Shown: piece after piece, positions 4,959 through 11,573 of the stretch
Numbering within the stretch: position 1 is the stretch's first letter
How the letters are laid out: every line of letters starts with the position of its first letter
From: an uncultured Ruminococcus sp.
GTDB lineage: Bacteria > Bacillota > Clostridia > Oscillospirales > Acutalibacteraceae
Assembly: GCA_902773155.1 (NCBI GenBank)
Contig: CACYDK010000035.1
Coordinates: forward strand, 1-11,573
Direction: 5' to 3'
DNA: 11,573 bases
The notes under the pieces: model-generated
The model's database searches: none
Seen by the model: only the letters and a program-made list of their open reading frames with translations
What the model was told of the DNA's origin: nothing
Made by a program: the position numbers and the translations under genes

Positions 4959-5876
4959 ATGGATAAAAACGCTCAAAAATCCGCATTCATAGCGATAGTC
5001 GGCCGTCCCAACGTCGGCAAAAGCTCGCTTTTGAACAGGCTTCTAAAGGCCAAGATCGCGATAGTCTCCAGCAAGCCTCAGACGACCCGCACCAGAATCA
5101 CGGGAGTGCTCACCGAGGACGGCGTTCAGCTCGTTTTTGTCGACACGCCCGGTATGCACAAGCCGAAAAACTCGCTCGGCAAGTATATGGTGCGCTCGGT
5201 ATCCGAAAGCGTGAGCGGAGTCGACTGCTGTATGCTGGTAGTTGAGGCCGGACGCGAGGCCGGACAGACCGAGCTCCAGCTCATCGAGAAATTCCGCGCT
5301 ATGGAAATGCCGGCGATACTCGCGATAAACAAAATCGACACCATAAAGGAAAAGGACGCTCTTATGAAGCAGATCCTCGACTACAGCAAGCTCTACGACT
5401 TTGAGGCGGTAGTACCGGTTTCGGCCGAGGACGGCTCGGGGCTTGACGCGCTTAAGGAGGAGCTTAAAAAACAGTCTGTAGAAGGCGGACATTTCTTTGA
5501 CGACGACACCCTCACCGATCAGCCTGAGCGCGTACTCGCAAGCGAGATGATAAGAGAAAAGATCCTACGGCTCTGCGACAAGGAGATCCCGCACGGAATC
5601 GCCGTCGTGATCGAGAAAATGCGCTCCCGCGAGGACAAGGATATACTCGACGTTGAGGCCGTGATCTACTGCGAACGCGAGACCCACAAGCGCATTCTGA
5701 TAGGAAAGAACGGCTCTATGCTCAAGAAAATCTCGACCTACGCCCGTCAGGATATGGAACGCTTCTTCGGTTGCCGGGTTTATCTGCAAACCTGGATAAA
5801 GGTTCGCGAGGACTGGCGCAACAGCGTGCGACTTATGCGCAATTTCGGATATGACGAAAAGGATTTTTCGGACTAA
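4959..5876 (+). CDS. era: GTPase Era, 16S rRNA/30S assembly factor
   Basis: Era is an essential GTPase that binds the 3' end of 16S rRNA through its KH domain and checks 30S maturation. The 305-residue protein shows G1 GRPNVGKS at 15-22, the switch I QTTR at 41-44, G3 DTPG at 62-65, G4 NKID at 124-127, G5 SAEDG at 155-159 and a C-terminal KH loop IGKNG at 248-252. Length is typical (about 300). I chose ATG 4959, with AAGG eight bases upstream, over an in-frame GTG at 4932 that would fall inside the leader hairpin. The usual Bacillota neighbour cdd is missing between dgkA and era. Era heads the era-yqzL-recO-mutS2 set. Confidence 0.96.
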   Translation: MDKNAQKSAFIAIVGRPNVGKSSLLNRLLKAKIAIVSSKPQTTRTRITGVLTEDGVQLVFVDTPGMHKPKNSLGKYMVRSVSESVSGVDCCMLVVEAGREAGQTELQLIEKFRAMEMPAILAINKIDTIKEKDALMKQILDYSKLYDFEAVVPVSAEDGSGLDALKEELKKQSVEGGHFFDDDTLTDQPERVLASEMIREKILRLCDKEIPHGIAVVIEKMRSREDKDILDVEAVIYCERETHKRILIGKNGSMLKKISTYARQDMERFFGCRVYLQTWIKVREDWRNSVRLMRNFGYDEKDFSD

Positions 5877-5918
5877 TTGCACGGTGTTACCTAAAATTTT
5901 CCATTCATAAACAAGCCT

Positions 5919-5943
5919 TCGCCGCCGATAATAATGGCGGTGA
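5919..5943 (+). promoter_or_regulatory. Hairpin covering the yqzL ribosome binding site
   Basis: The purine-rich ribosome binding site of the small gene, GGCGGTGA (5936-5943), can pair base for base (one G-U) with TCGCCGCC (5919-5926) across a nine-base A/T loop. The eight-bp stem would hide the whole site six bases before the ATG at 5950. This suggests translational control of yqzL, possibly opened by ribosomes or an RNA-binding factor. Confidence 0.5.
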
Positions 5944-5949
5944 TGCTAA

Positions 5950-6117
5950 ATGAACGAAACAGACGCTTGGAACGCTTTCTGGAAGAGCGGAAGCATATAC
6001 GAATATTTAATGTACAAGTGCATCCACAACGACACGGTTGAGGATAACTATCCGGGTAAGGAAAAGAATGAAATTTATAACGAACGGACTGATAATCAAA
6101 GAACAGAGTATCGGTGA
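5950..6117 (+). CDS. yqzL: Small YqzL-like protein between era and recO
   Basis: A 55-residue frame with ATG at 5950 and TGA at 6115-6117; a stop codon immediately precedes the ATG in frame, so no longer form exists. It has the pattern WNAFWKSGSIYEYLMYK (residues 7-23), which fits the W..F..(S/T)GSI..YL.YK signature I associate with Bacillota YqzL proteins, and it occupies the same place between era and recO as in Bacillus. The function of YqzL is unknown. Family members are about 45-50 residues; this one has a polar tail whose last 50 bases overlap the start of recO in another frame. A GGCGGTGA site lies six bases upstream, inside a hairpin. No signal peptide or membrane segment is seen. Confidence 0.75.
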   Translation: MNETDAWNAFWKSGSIYEYLMYKCIHNDTVEDNYPGKEKNEIYNERTDNQRTEYR

Positions 6118-6817
6118 AAAGGACAAGCTCATAACCGCGCTCACCGGCTCTCACGGCGTTGTTAAGGGCTTCGCTCACGGCGCAAAGGACATAAAAAGCT
6201 CAAAATGCGCCGCGACGGGGCTTCTCGCCTACTCGCGCCTTACCCTTCACACGGGTAAGGAGAGCTACATAATAGGCGACGCCAGAGCGATAAAGATTTT
6301 TTCAGGACTGAGAGACAGCGTTGAGGCAATGTACCTCGGTCAGTATTTCTGCGAGCTTGCGGCGGCGCTTTGTCCGCGCGAGCAGAAGGCCGAAGATCAG
6401 CTCAGACTCATACTGAACGCGCTTTTTCTGCTCTCTGAAAAAAAGCGCGATCCGCTTACCGTAAAGGCCTGCGTAGAGCTTCGGCTCATGTGTCTTTTGG
6501 GCTATATGCCCGACCTTACTATGTGCCGCGAATGCGGAGCCTACGAGAAAGACGGGATGAGGCTTCTGCCGAGGACGGGATCGCTTGTATGCCGAGACTG
6601 TTACTCCGCGCACGAGCTTGAGGATCTGAAAATAGACCTGACTCCGGCGGTTCTTACAGCGCTTCGACACTGCTGTTACGCCGACAGCGAGAAGCTGTTT
6701 TCGTTCAAGCTTCCGGAAAAAGACCTTCGGCTACTCAATTTCTGCTCGGAAGAATATATGAAATTCATTCTGGAACGGCAGTTTAAAACCCTTAAATACA
6801 TAAAAGACCTGATATAG
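6068..6817 (+). CDS. recO: DNA repair protein RecO
   Basis: RecO works with RecR (and RecF) to load RecA onto SSB-coated DNA and to anneal strands. The 249-residue protein has an N-terminal OB-fold (about 1-80, beginning FITNGLIIKEQSIGEKDKL), a helical middle and a four-cysteine zinc site: C153, C156, C175 and C178 in CRECG...CRDC. Length is typical (240-260). I chose ATG 6068, which has AAGGA five bases upstream, over an in-frame start at 6038. The start lies 50 bases inside yqzL, so the two are likely coupled. The stop at 6815-6817 is ten bases before mutS2. Confidence 0.95.
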   Translation: MKFITNGLIIKEQSIGEKDKLITALTGSHGVVKGFAHGAKDIKSSKCAATGLLAYSRLTLHTGKESYIIGDARAIKIFSGLRDSVEAMYLGQYFCELAAALCPREQKAEDQLRLILNALFLLSEKKRDPLTVKACVELRLMCLLGYMPDLTMCRECGAYEKDGMRLLPRTGSLVCRDCYSAHELEDLKIDLTPAVLTALRHCCYADSEKLFSFKLPEKDLRLLNFCSEEYMKFILERQFKTLKYIKDLI

Positions 6818-6827
6818 AGGAAAAACT

Positions 6828-9191
6828 ATGAACAGACATTACAGGGCTCTGGAGCTCGATAAAATACTTAACAAGCTGGCCGAAAGAGCCTCCTGCGCCG
6901 AAAGCAAAGAGGCTGCTCTCGCGCTTGAGCCGGAGTTCGACCTAAAAAGAGCCGAAAGAAACCTAAAAATGACCGACGACGCCTTTGTGCTAAGCGGCAA
7001 ATTCGGCGCGCCGTCCTTTGGAAATCTTAAGAGCGTCGCGAACGAGCTCCGCCGGGCTGACGCCGGAGGAATGCTCACCATGAGGGAGCTCCTGCGCATA
7101 GCGGAGGTTCTGCGCGTGATTCGCGGAGTAAAGCAGTGGCAGAGCAAATGCGCCTCGTCCGAAAACTCGCTGAATCAGCTTTTCGGCGGCCTTGTCGCTA
7201 ACAAGTTCCTGGAGGACAAAATCACCTCGGCGATAATAAACGAGGAGGAGCTGTACGACACAGCCTCGCCGGCTCTCTCGGATATACGCCGCAAGATCCG
7301 CACGGCGACCTCGAAGGCGAGGGAGACTCTGGACAAAATCATACACAGCTCTACCTACAAAAAGTATCTGCAGGACGCGATCGTTACCCAGCGCGACGGC
7401 CGATATGTCGTCCCGGTTAAGGCCGAATGCCGCGGTAACGTTCCCGGACTCGTTCACGACACAAGCTCAAGCGGACAGACCGTCTTTATCGAGCCTATGG
7501 GAGTAGTTCAGGCGAACAACGACATCAGGGTGCTTATCTCGAAGGAGGACGCCGAGATCGAGAGAATCCTGTTTGAGCTCAGCGCGCTCGCAGGCTCCTA
7601 CTCAGACCAGATAATCTCCAGCTACCGCTGTCTGTGCGACCTCGATCTGATTTTCGCTAAGGCGGATATGGCATATAAAATGAAAGCCGTAACCCCGAAG
7701 CTCAACGAGCACGGAATAATCGACCTGAAAAAAGCCCGCCATCCGCTGATCCCGTCGGACAAGGTGGTTGCGGTAGACATAAACCTAGGAAAGGACTTCG
7801 ACACCCTCGTTATAACGGGTCCCAACACCGGAGGAAAAACCGTCACGCTAAAGACGCTCGGACTCTTGACGCTTATGGCGATGTGCGGAATGATGATACC
7901 GGCCGCGGACAACAGCGAGGTATCGATTTTCCGCCGGGTTCTCGTGGATATCGGCGACGAACAGAGCATCGAGCAGAGTCTATCGACCTTCTCGGCTCAT
8001 ATGACCAACATCATAGGTATACTTAAACAGGCCAACGCCTCGACCCTCGCGCTCATCGACGAGCTCGGAGCCGGCACAGACCCGGTAGAGGGCGCCGCTC
8101 TTGCCATAGCTATACTCGAAAAGCTCCGCTCACGCGGCGCTAAGATCGCCGCTACGACCCACTACGCCGAGCTAAAGGAATTCGCGCTCAGAACCGACGG
8201 CATCGAAAACGGAAGCTGCGAATTCGACATAAAGACCTTAAGGCCTACATACAGGCTGCTGATCGGAGTTCCCGGAAAGAGCAACGCCTTTGCGATAAGC
8301 CTCCGGCTCGGGCTCGACAACAACGTTGTAAACCGCGCCAAGGAGCTCGTAAACCGCGACAGCCGCGAGTTTGAGAACGTGGTGTCGACCCTCGAAGCCC
8401 GCCGACAGAATCTTGAGAAGCAGCTCGAGAGCGCGCGGTCGCTCACTCAAAAGGCAAACACCGAGAAGCAGAAGGCCGAGAGCGAGCTTGACCGAGCCAG
8501 AAAGCAGGCCGAGCTTGTGCTGGAGAAAGCCCGCGAGGAAGCCTCGCGGATCGTCTCGCGAACAAGCGCTCAGGCAGACGCGCTTATCGACGAGCTCGAC
8601 CGCGCCAGGAAGGCCAAGAACGACGACCCGGCACTCAAGGCTAAGCTCCGCCGCGATATACGCGGACTCGAGGACAGCGCGAACCCCGTCGAGAAAAAGA
8701 GGCAGGACGGCGAGTACACCCTCCCCCGCCCGCTCAAGGTCGGCGACAACGTGCTCATTTACGATCTCGACAAGGACGCCGTAGTGCTGGAGCTTCCGGA
8801 CAAAGACAATATGGTGCTCGTTCAGGCCGGAATTATCAAAACGAGGGTCGAGCTAAAGAACCTGCGGCTGAAAAAATCCGAGACCAAAAAGAACGTTTCG
8901 GGCTTCCGCAATACGCGCGGACACAAGCCATCGAACGTAAACATAAGACCCGTGACCGAGATCGACGTGCGCGGTCAGACGGCGATAGAGGCGATCATGG
9001 CAGTAGACTCAGCGATAGACAACGCCATTTTGACCAACGTCCGCAACCTGACCATAATCCACGGAAAGGGCACCGGCGTGCTGAGAGCCGAGATACAAAA
9101 GCACCTTCGCACCGTTAAATACGTAAAGTCCTTCCGACTCGGCAATTTTGGCGAGGGCGAAAGCGGAGTTACGATAGTTGAATTAAAATAA
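6828..9191 (+). CDS. mutS2: MutS2 endonuclease/ATPase with Smr domain
   Basis: MutS2 lacks mismatch repair function; family members suppress recombination or, in Bacillus, act on collided ribosomes (also called RqcU). The 787-residue protein has a helical lever/core region (1-300), the ABC-type ATPase with Walker A GPNTGGKT at 331-338, signature segment about 377-392, Walker B LALIDELGAG at 407-416 and TTHY at 443-446, a long charged coiled coil (about 505-615), a KOW-like region (634-682) and the C-terminal Smr domain (711-787) with DVRG at 713-716 and HGKGTG at 745-750. No MutS mismatch-binding domain is present. Length matches the family (about 785). AGAGG lies seven bases before ATG 6828, overlapping the recO stop, so it is in the same operon. 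Confidence 0.96.
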   Translation: MNRHYRALELDKILNKLAERASCAESKEAALALEPEFDLKRAERNLKMTDDAFVLSGKFGAPSFGNLKSVANELRRADAGGMLTMRELLRIAEVLRVIRGVKQWQSKCASSENSLNQLFGGLVANKFLEDKITSAIINEEELYDTASPALSDIRRKIRTATSKARETLDKIIHSSTYKKYLQDAIVTQRDGRYVVPVKAECRGNVPGLVHDTSSSGQTVFIEPMGVVQANNDIRVLISKEDAEIERILFELSALAGSYSDQIISSYRCLCDLDLIFAKADMAYKMKAVTPKLNEHGIIDLKKARHPLIPSDKVVAVDINLGKDFDTLVITGPNTGGKTVTLKTLGLLTLMAMCGMMIPAADNSEVSIFRRVLVDIGDEQSIEQSLSTFSAHMTNIIGILKQANASTLALIDELGAGTDPVEGAALAIAILEKLRSRGAKIAATTHYAELKEFALRTDGIENGSCEFDIKTLRPTYRLLIGVPGKSNAFAISLRLGLDNNVVNRAKELVNRDSREFENVVSTLEARRQNLEKQLESARSLTQKANTEKQKAESELDRARKQAELVLEKAREEASRIVSRTSAQADALIDELDRARKAKNDDPALKAKLRRDIRGLEDSANPVEKKRQDGEYTLPRPLKVGDNVLIYDLDKDAVVLELPDKDNMVLVQAGIIKTRVELKNLRLKKSETKKNVSGFRNTRGHKPSNVNIRPVTEIDVRGQTAIEAIMAVDSAIDNAILTNVRNLTIIHGKGTGVLRAEIQKHLRTVKYVKSFRLGNFGEGESGVTIVELK

Positions 9192-9227
9192 CGACGCTTG
9201 TTAGGACAGGTTCAATACAATAACAGT

Positions 9228-9277
9228 CCCGGAGGGATACCGCTCAAACGGCGGCATTCCCTCCGGGTTTCTATTTT
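9228..9277 (+). terminator. Rho-independent terminator after mutS2
   Basis: CCCGGAGGGA (9228-9237) pairs exactly with TCCCTCCGGG (9258-9267); inside, CCGC (9240-9243) pairs with GCGG (9251-9254) around a seven-base loop. The tail TTTCTATTTT follows. It lies 36 bases past the mutS2 stop and ends the era-yqzL-recO-mutS2 unit. Confidence 0.88.
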
Positions 9278-9406
9278 CGTATAATAAGCCGGGTGAAATT
9301 TCTTAACAGACGCCCATATTTTTAAACATTTACCAACCGAACCTAGCGTTCCGCAGCTCTTTCTTCCAAAATCAAAATAAAAATTTAAGAATTTTTAAAA
9401 AATCTC

Positions 9407-9435
9407 TTGACTATTTTACAAATATGTAATAAAAT
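9407..9435 (+). promoter_or_regulatory. SigA-type promoter of rpoB
   Basis: TTGACT (9407-9412), a 17-base spacer and TAAAAT (9430-9435) form a near-consensus promoter (five of six in each box). The 30-40 bases immediately upstream are almost pure A/T, with runs of A and T resembling an UP element that contacts the alpha subunit. The predicted start is about 9442, giving an unusually long leader of about 150 bases. Confidence 0.8.
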
Positions 9436-9521
9436 GATAAACTAAGTAATATGGGGTTTTGTCCGTATTTTTTAAAAAATGAGCTTTTTGTAAATGAGAA
9501 TGTTATCATAAAATTCTCGGT

Positions 9522-9550
9522 TTGTCAAGAGTGAATTTTATTGATATGAA
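9522..9550 (+). promoter_or_regulatory. Possible second promoter in the rpoB leader
   Basis: TTGTCA (9522-9527), 17 bases, then TATGAA (9545-9550) preceded by TGA, which gives an extended -10 arrangement. The match is weaker than at 9407-9435. If used, it would give a short leader of about 40 bases before the rpoB start. The same -35 region read on the - strand is TTGACA. Confidence 0.3.
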
Positions 9551-9594
9551 ACAAAATCCGTATTAAACCGATTTCAAAAGGAGTTGATACGCCT

Positions 9595-11573
9595 ATGGTT
9601 AACGTTAAACCCGTTCAGCTCGGAAAGACCGAGAGAATGAGCTTCGCTAAGATTGACGAAGTAATCGATATGCCCAATCTTATCGAGGTTCAGAAGAATT
9701 CCTACAAGTGGTTCTTGAAAGAAGGTCTCAAGGAGGTTTTCCGAGATGTATCCGGTATAACTGACTACACCGGCAACTTTGTGCTCGATTTCCTCGATTA
9801 TGAGCTCGACGTAGACCACCCCAACTACAGCGTAATCGAATGTAAGGAGCGCGACGCTACATATTCGGCGCCGCTTAGAGTACGCGCAAGGCTTTTAAAC
9901 AAGGAAACAGGAGAGATCAAGGAAAACAACGTCTTTATGGGCGATTTTCCGCTTATGACCGACAGCGGCACATTTGTAATCAACGGCGCTGAGCGTGTTA
10001 TCGTATCTCAGCTCGTCCGTTCTCCCGGCGTTTACTACAAGATGGAGCACGATAAAACCGGTAAGGAGCTGTTCTCCTCCACCGTTATCCCGAACCGAGG
10101 CGCCTGGCTCGAATACGAGAACGATGTAAACGACGTATTCTACGTTCACATCGACAAGAACCGCAAGGTTCCGATCACAACCTTTATCCGCGCGCTCGGA
10201 CTCGGCACCGACGGCGAGATTCTCGAGTACTTTGGCGACGACGCGCGCATTAAGGCGACTATCGCCAAGGATACGACAAAGAACACCGAGGAAGGTCTTT
10301 TGGAGGTTTACAGAAAGCTCCGTCCCTCCGAGCCCTCTATCCTCGAGAGCGCACAGCTCCACATCAACAACCTTTTCTTCGACCCGCACCGCTACGATAT
10401 GTCGCGCGTAGGCCGATACAAATACAACAAGAAGCTCGGACTTATGAACCGTCTTACCGGCCAGATCCTCGCCGAGCCTATCGCGAATCCGAGAACCGGC
10501 GAGCTTATGGCTAACCGAGGCGACAAGATCACGAGAGCCAAGGCGATCGAGATGGAGAACGCCGGCGTAAACGTCGCGTATGTGACCCTTCCCGACAGGG
10601 ACAACAAGACCATCAAGATCATCACCAACGGTATGGTCGACATCAGGGGCTACGTTAATTTTGACGCAAAGGAAGAGTGCGAGATCAACGAGAACGTTGT
10701 ATTCTCGGTACTTTGCGAGATTCTCGACTCGGCCGAAAACGAGGATCAGCTCAAGGAAATGCTCCGCGAAAGAAAGTCGGAGCTCATTCCCAATCACATC
10801 ACGGTCGACGATATTTTCGCCTCGATCAACTATATGAACTGTCTCGCCGAGGGCGTCGGCAACACCGACGACATCGACCATCTCGGAAACCGCCGTATCC
10901 GCAGAGTCGGCGAGCTCCTGCAGAACCAGTTCAGAATAGGCTTCTCGCGTCTTGACAGAGTTATCCACGAGCGAATGACTCTCCAGAATCAGGACGCCGA
11001 AACAATGACTCCTAACACCCTTATCAATATCAGACCCGTAACCGCGGCGATAAGAGAGTTCTTCGGTTCCTCGCCTCTGTCGCAGTTCATGGATCAGAAC
11101 AACCCCCTCGCCGAGCTCACTCACAAGCGCCGTCTCTCGGCCCTCGGCCCCGGAGGTCTTTCAAGAGACCGCGCCGGATTCGAGGTTCGAGACGTACACT
11201 ACACCCACTACGGCCGTATGTGTCCTATCGAGACTCCCGAAGGTCCGAACATCGGACTTATCTCCTACCTCGCTACCTTCGCAAAGGTAAACGAGTACGG
11301 CTTTGTCGAGGCTCCTTTCCGCAAAATCGACAAGGAGACCGGTATAGTCACCAACGAGGTCGTATATATGACAGCCGACCAGGAGGACGATTTCGCCGTA
11401 GCTCAGGCTAACGAGCCCCTCGACGAGAACGGCCGCTTTATAAACAAGAGAGTCGTAGGACGTTACCGCGACGGCTTCGTTGAGTACTCGCCCGAGCGCT
11501 TCGACTTTATGGACGTAAGCCCGAGAATGGTTGTATCGGCTGCTACCTCGATGATCCCCTTCCTCGAGAACGA
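9595..11573 (+). CDS. rpoB: RNA polymerase beta subunit RpoB (N-terminal part, runs off the edge)
   Basis: The frame from ATG 9595 stays open to the window end, giving about 659 residues, roughly half of a Bacillota RpoB (about 1,200). AAAAGGAGTTGA lies just upstream. It begins with the beta protrusion region ([16 protein letters not shown] near residue 27), followed by the conserved [18 protein letters not shown] and the first half of the beta lobe. The rifampicin-binding cluster starts with [16 protein letters not shown] near residue 489. Contact residues equivalent to E. coli D516, H526, R529 and S531 are all present. The position equivalent to E. coli Q510 is Pro (residue 494). The conserved [13 protein letters not shown] follows. 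It is transcribed from its own promoter rather than from an rplJL operon directly upstream. Confidence 0.98.
   Translation, partial: MVNVKPVQLGKTERMSFAKIDEVIDMPNLIEVQKNSYKWFLKEGLKEVFRDVSGITDYTGNFVLDFLDYELDVDHPNYSVIECKERDATYSAPLRVRARLLNKETGEIKENNVFMGDFPLMTDSGTFVINGAERVIVSQLVRSPGVYYKMEHDKTGKELFSSTVIPNRGAWLEYENDVNDVFYVHIDKNRKVPITTFIRALGLGTDGEILEYFGDDARIKATIAKDTTKNTEEGLLEVYRKLRPSEPSILESAQLHINNLFFDPHRYDMSRVGRYKYNKKLGLMNRLTGQILAEPIANPRTGELMANRGDKITRAKAIEMENAGVNVAYVTLPDRDNKTIKIITNGMVDIRGYVNFDAKEECEINENVVFSVLCEILDSAENEDQLKEMLRERKSELIPNHITVDDIFASINYMNCLAEGVGNTDDIDHLGNRRIRRVGELLQNQFRIGFSRLDRVIHERMTLQNQDAETMTPNTLINIRPVTAAIREFFGSSPLSQFMDQNNPLAELTHKRRLSALGPGGLSRDRAGFEVRDVHYTHYGRMCPIETPEGPNIGLISYLATFAKVNEYGFVEAPFRKIDKETGIVTNEVVYMTADQEDDFAVAQANEPLDENGRFINKRVVGRYRDGFVEYSPERFDFMDVSPRMVVSAATSMIPFLEN

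Larger units (their letters stand above)
9192..9594. other. Non-coding spacer between mutS2 and rpoB
   Basis: Apart from the mutS2 terminator at its left end and the rpoB promoter and leader at its right, no gene is visible in these 403 bases. The stretch 9280-9405 is AT-rich with no clear structure. Two similar A/T palindromes occur: ATTTTTAAAAAAT (9391-9403) just upstream of the rpoB -35 box, and a perfect 14-bp one at 9467-9480 in the leader. A 27-codon frame (9451-9534) has no ribosome binding site. No rplJ or rplL gene precedes rpoB here. Confidence 0.7.

Noticed and set aside
5891..6178. A 95-codon - strand frame across the era-recO junction
   Set aside because: It overlaps yqzL and the recO start in antisense and resembles no known protein; the + strand frames have better ribosome binding sites and family matches.
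9451..9534. A 27-codon frame in the rpoB leader as a possible leader peptide
   Set aside because: The ATG is only about nine bases from the predicted start site and has no ribosome binding site. No run of a single amino acid suggests attenuation. Chance is the simpler explanation.
9895..11124. A 409-codon open frame on the - strand inside rpoB
   Set aside because: It is the complement of the clearly conserved rpoB frame. Its length comes from the GAG/CTC-type codon bias of rpoB, which removes stops on the opposite strand. The translation has no recognisable domain.
1..11573. CRISPR array, tRNA or rRNA genes, insertion sequences, phage or defence genes
   Set aside because: No regularly spaced direct repeats, tRNA-like cloverleaf, transposase, integrase or terminal inverted repeats were seen. 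Nearly all of the sequence is accounted for by conserved housekeeping genes, so I do not claim a new multi-gene system here.

Overview
This window reads as a stretch of conserved housekeeping chromosome from a Gram-positive bacterium of the Bacillota, most likely class Clostridia and plausibly an Oscillospiraceae/Ruminococcus-like gut organism. The basis is gene content and order (ylxM-ffh-rpsP-khpA; phoH-ybeY-dgkA-era-yqzL-recO; MutS2 with a Smr domain), strong AGGAGG-type ribosome binding sites, near-consensus SigA-type promoters, and moderately GC-rich genes separated by very AT-rich gaps. The taxon is inferred from gene order and protein character, not from a database search.

Layout. Positions 1-100 carry the last 32 codons of an unrecognised + strand gene, followed by a terminator (106-138). 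A second terminator (144-172) faces it and closes a leftward operon: khpA (194-427), rpsP (467-712), ffh (828-2186) and ylxM (2198-2533), all on the - strand. It is transcribed from a perfect-consensus promoter at 2582-2610. This block makes the SRP GTPase, its small DNA-binding companion, ribosomal protein S16 and a KH-domain RNA-binding protein. The rimM-trmD-rplS genes that often continue this operon are absent here.

The 337-base AT-rich gap at 2534-2870 is a divergent control region. Both the leftward (ylxM) and rightward (phoH) transcripts appear to begin with a perfect hairpin close to the first ribosome binding site. Rightward come phoH (non-ATG start), ybeY and a DgkA-family lipid kinase with an extra C-terminal membrane segment, ended by a strong terminator at 4835-4874. 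After a short leader with two hairpins come era, a 55-codon yqzL-like gene (5950-6117), recO and mutS2. This block combines 16S rRNA and ribosome maturation (ybeY, era), recombination repair (recO), and ribosome-collision or recombination control (mutS2).

A terminator follows mutS2 at 9228-9277. A 403-base AT-rich spacer then holds a good promoter (9407-9435) with a leader of about 150 nt before rpoB, which runs off the right edge (about 659 codons visible). RpoB is not preceded by rplJ-rplL here.

I found no mobile element, CRISPR array, tRNA, rRNA or defence system. The points worth a second look are small-scale: the phoH start codon, hairpins masking or flanking ribosome binding sites, the unusually long yqzL/recO overlap, a possible small RNA from the dgkA 3' end, the complex rpoB leader, and a proline at a usually glutamine position in the rifampicin region of RpoB.
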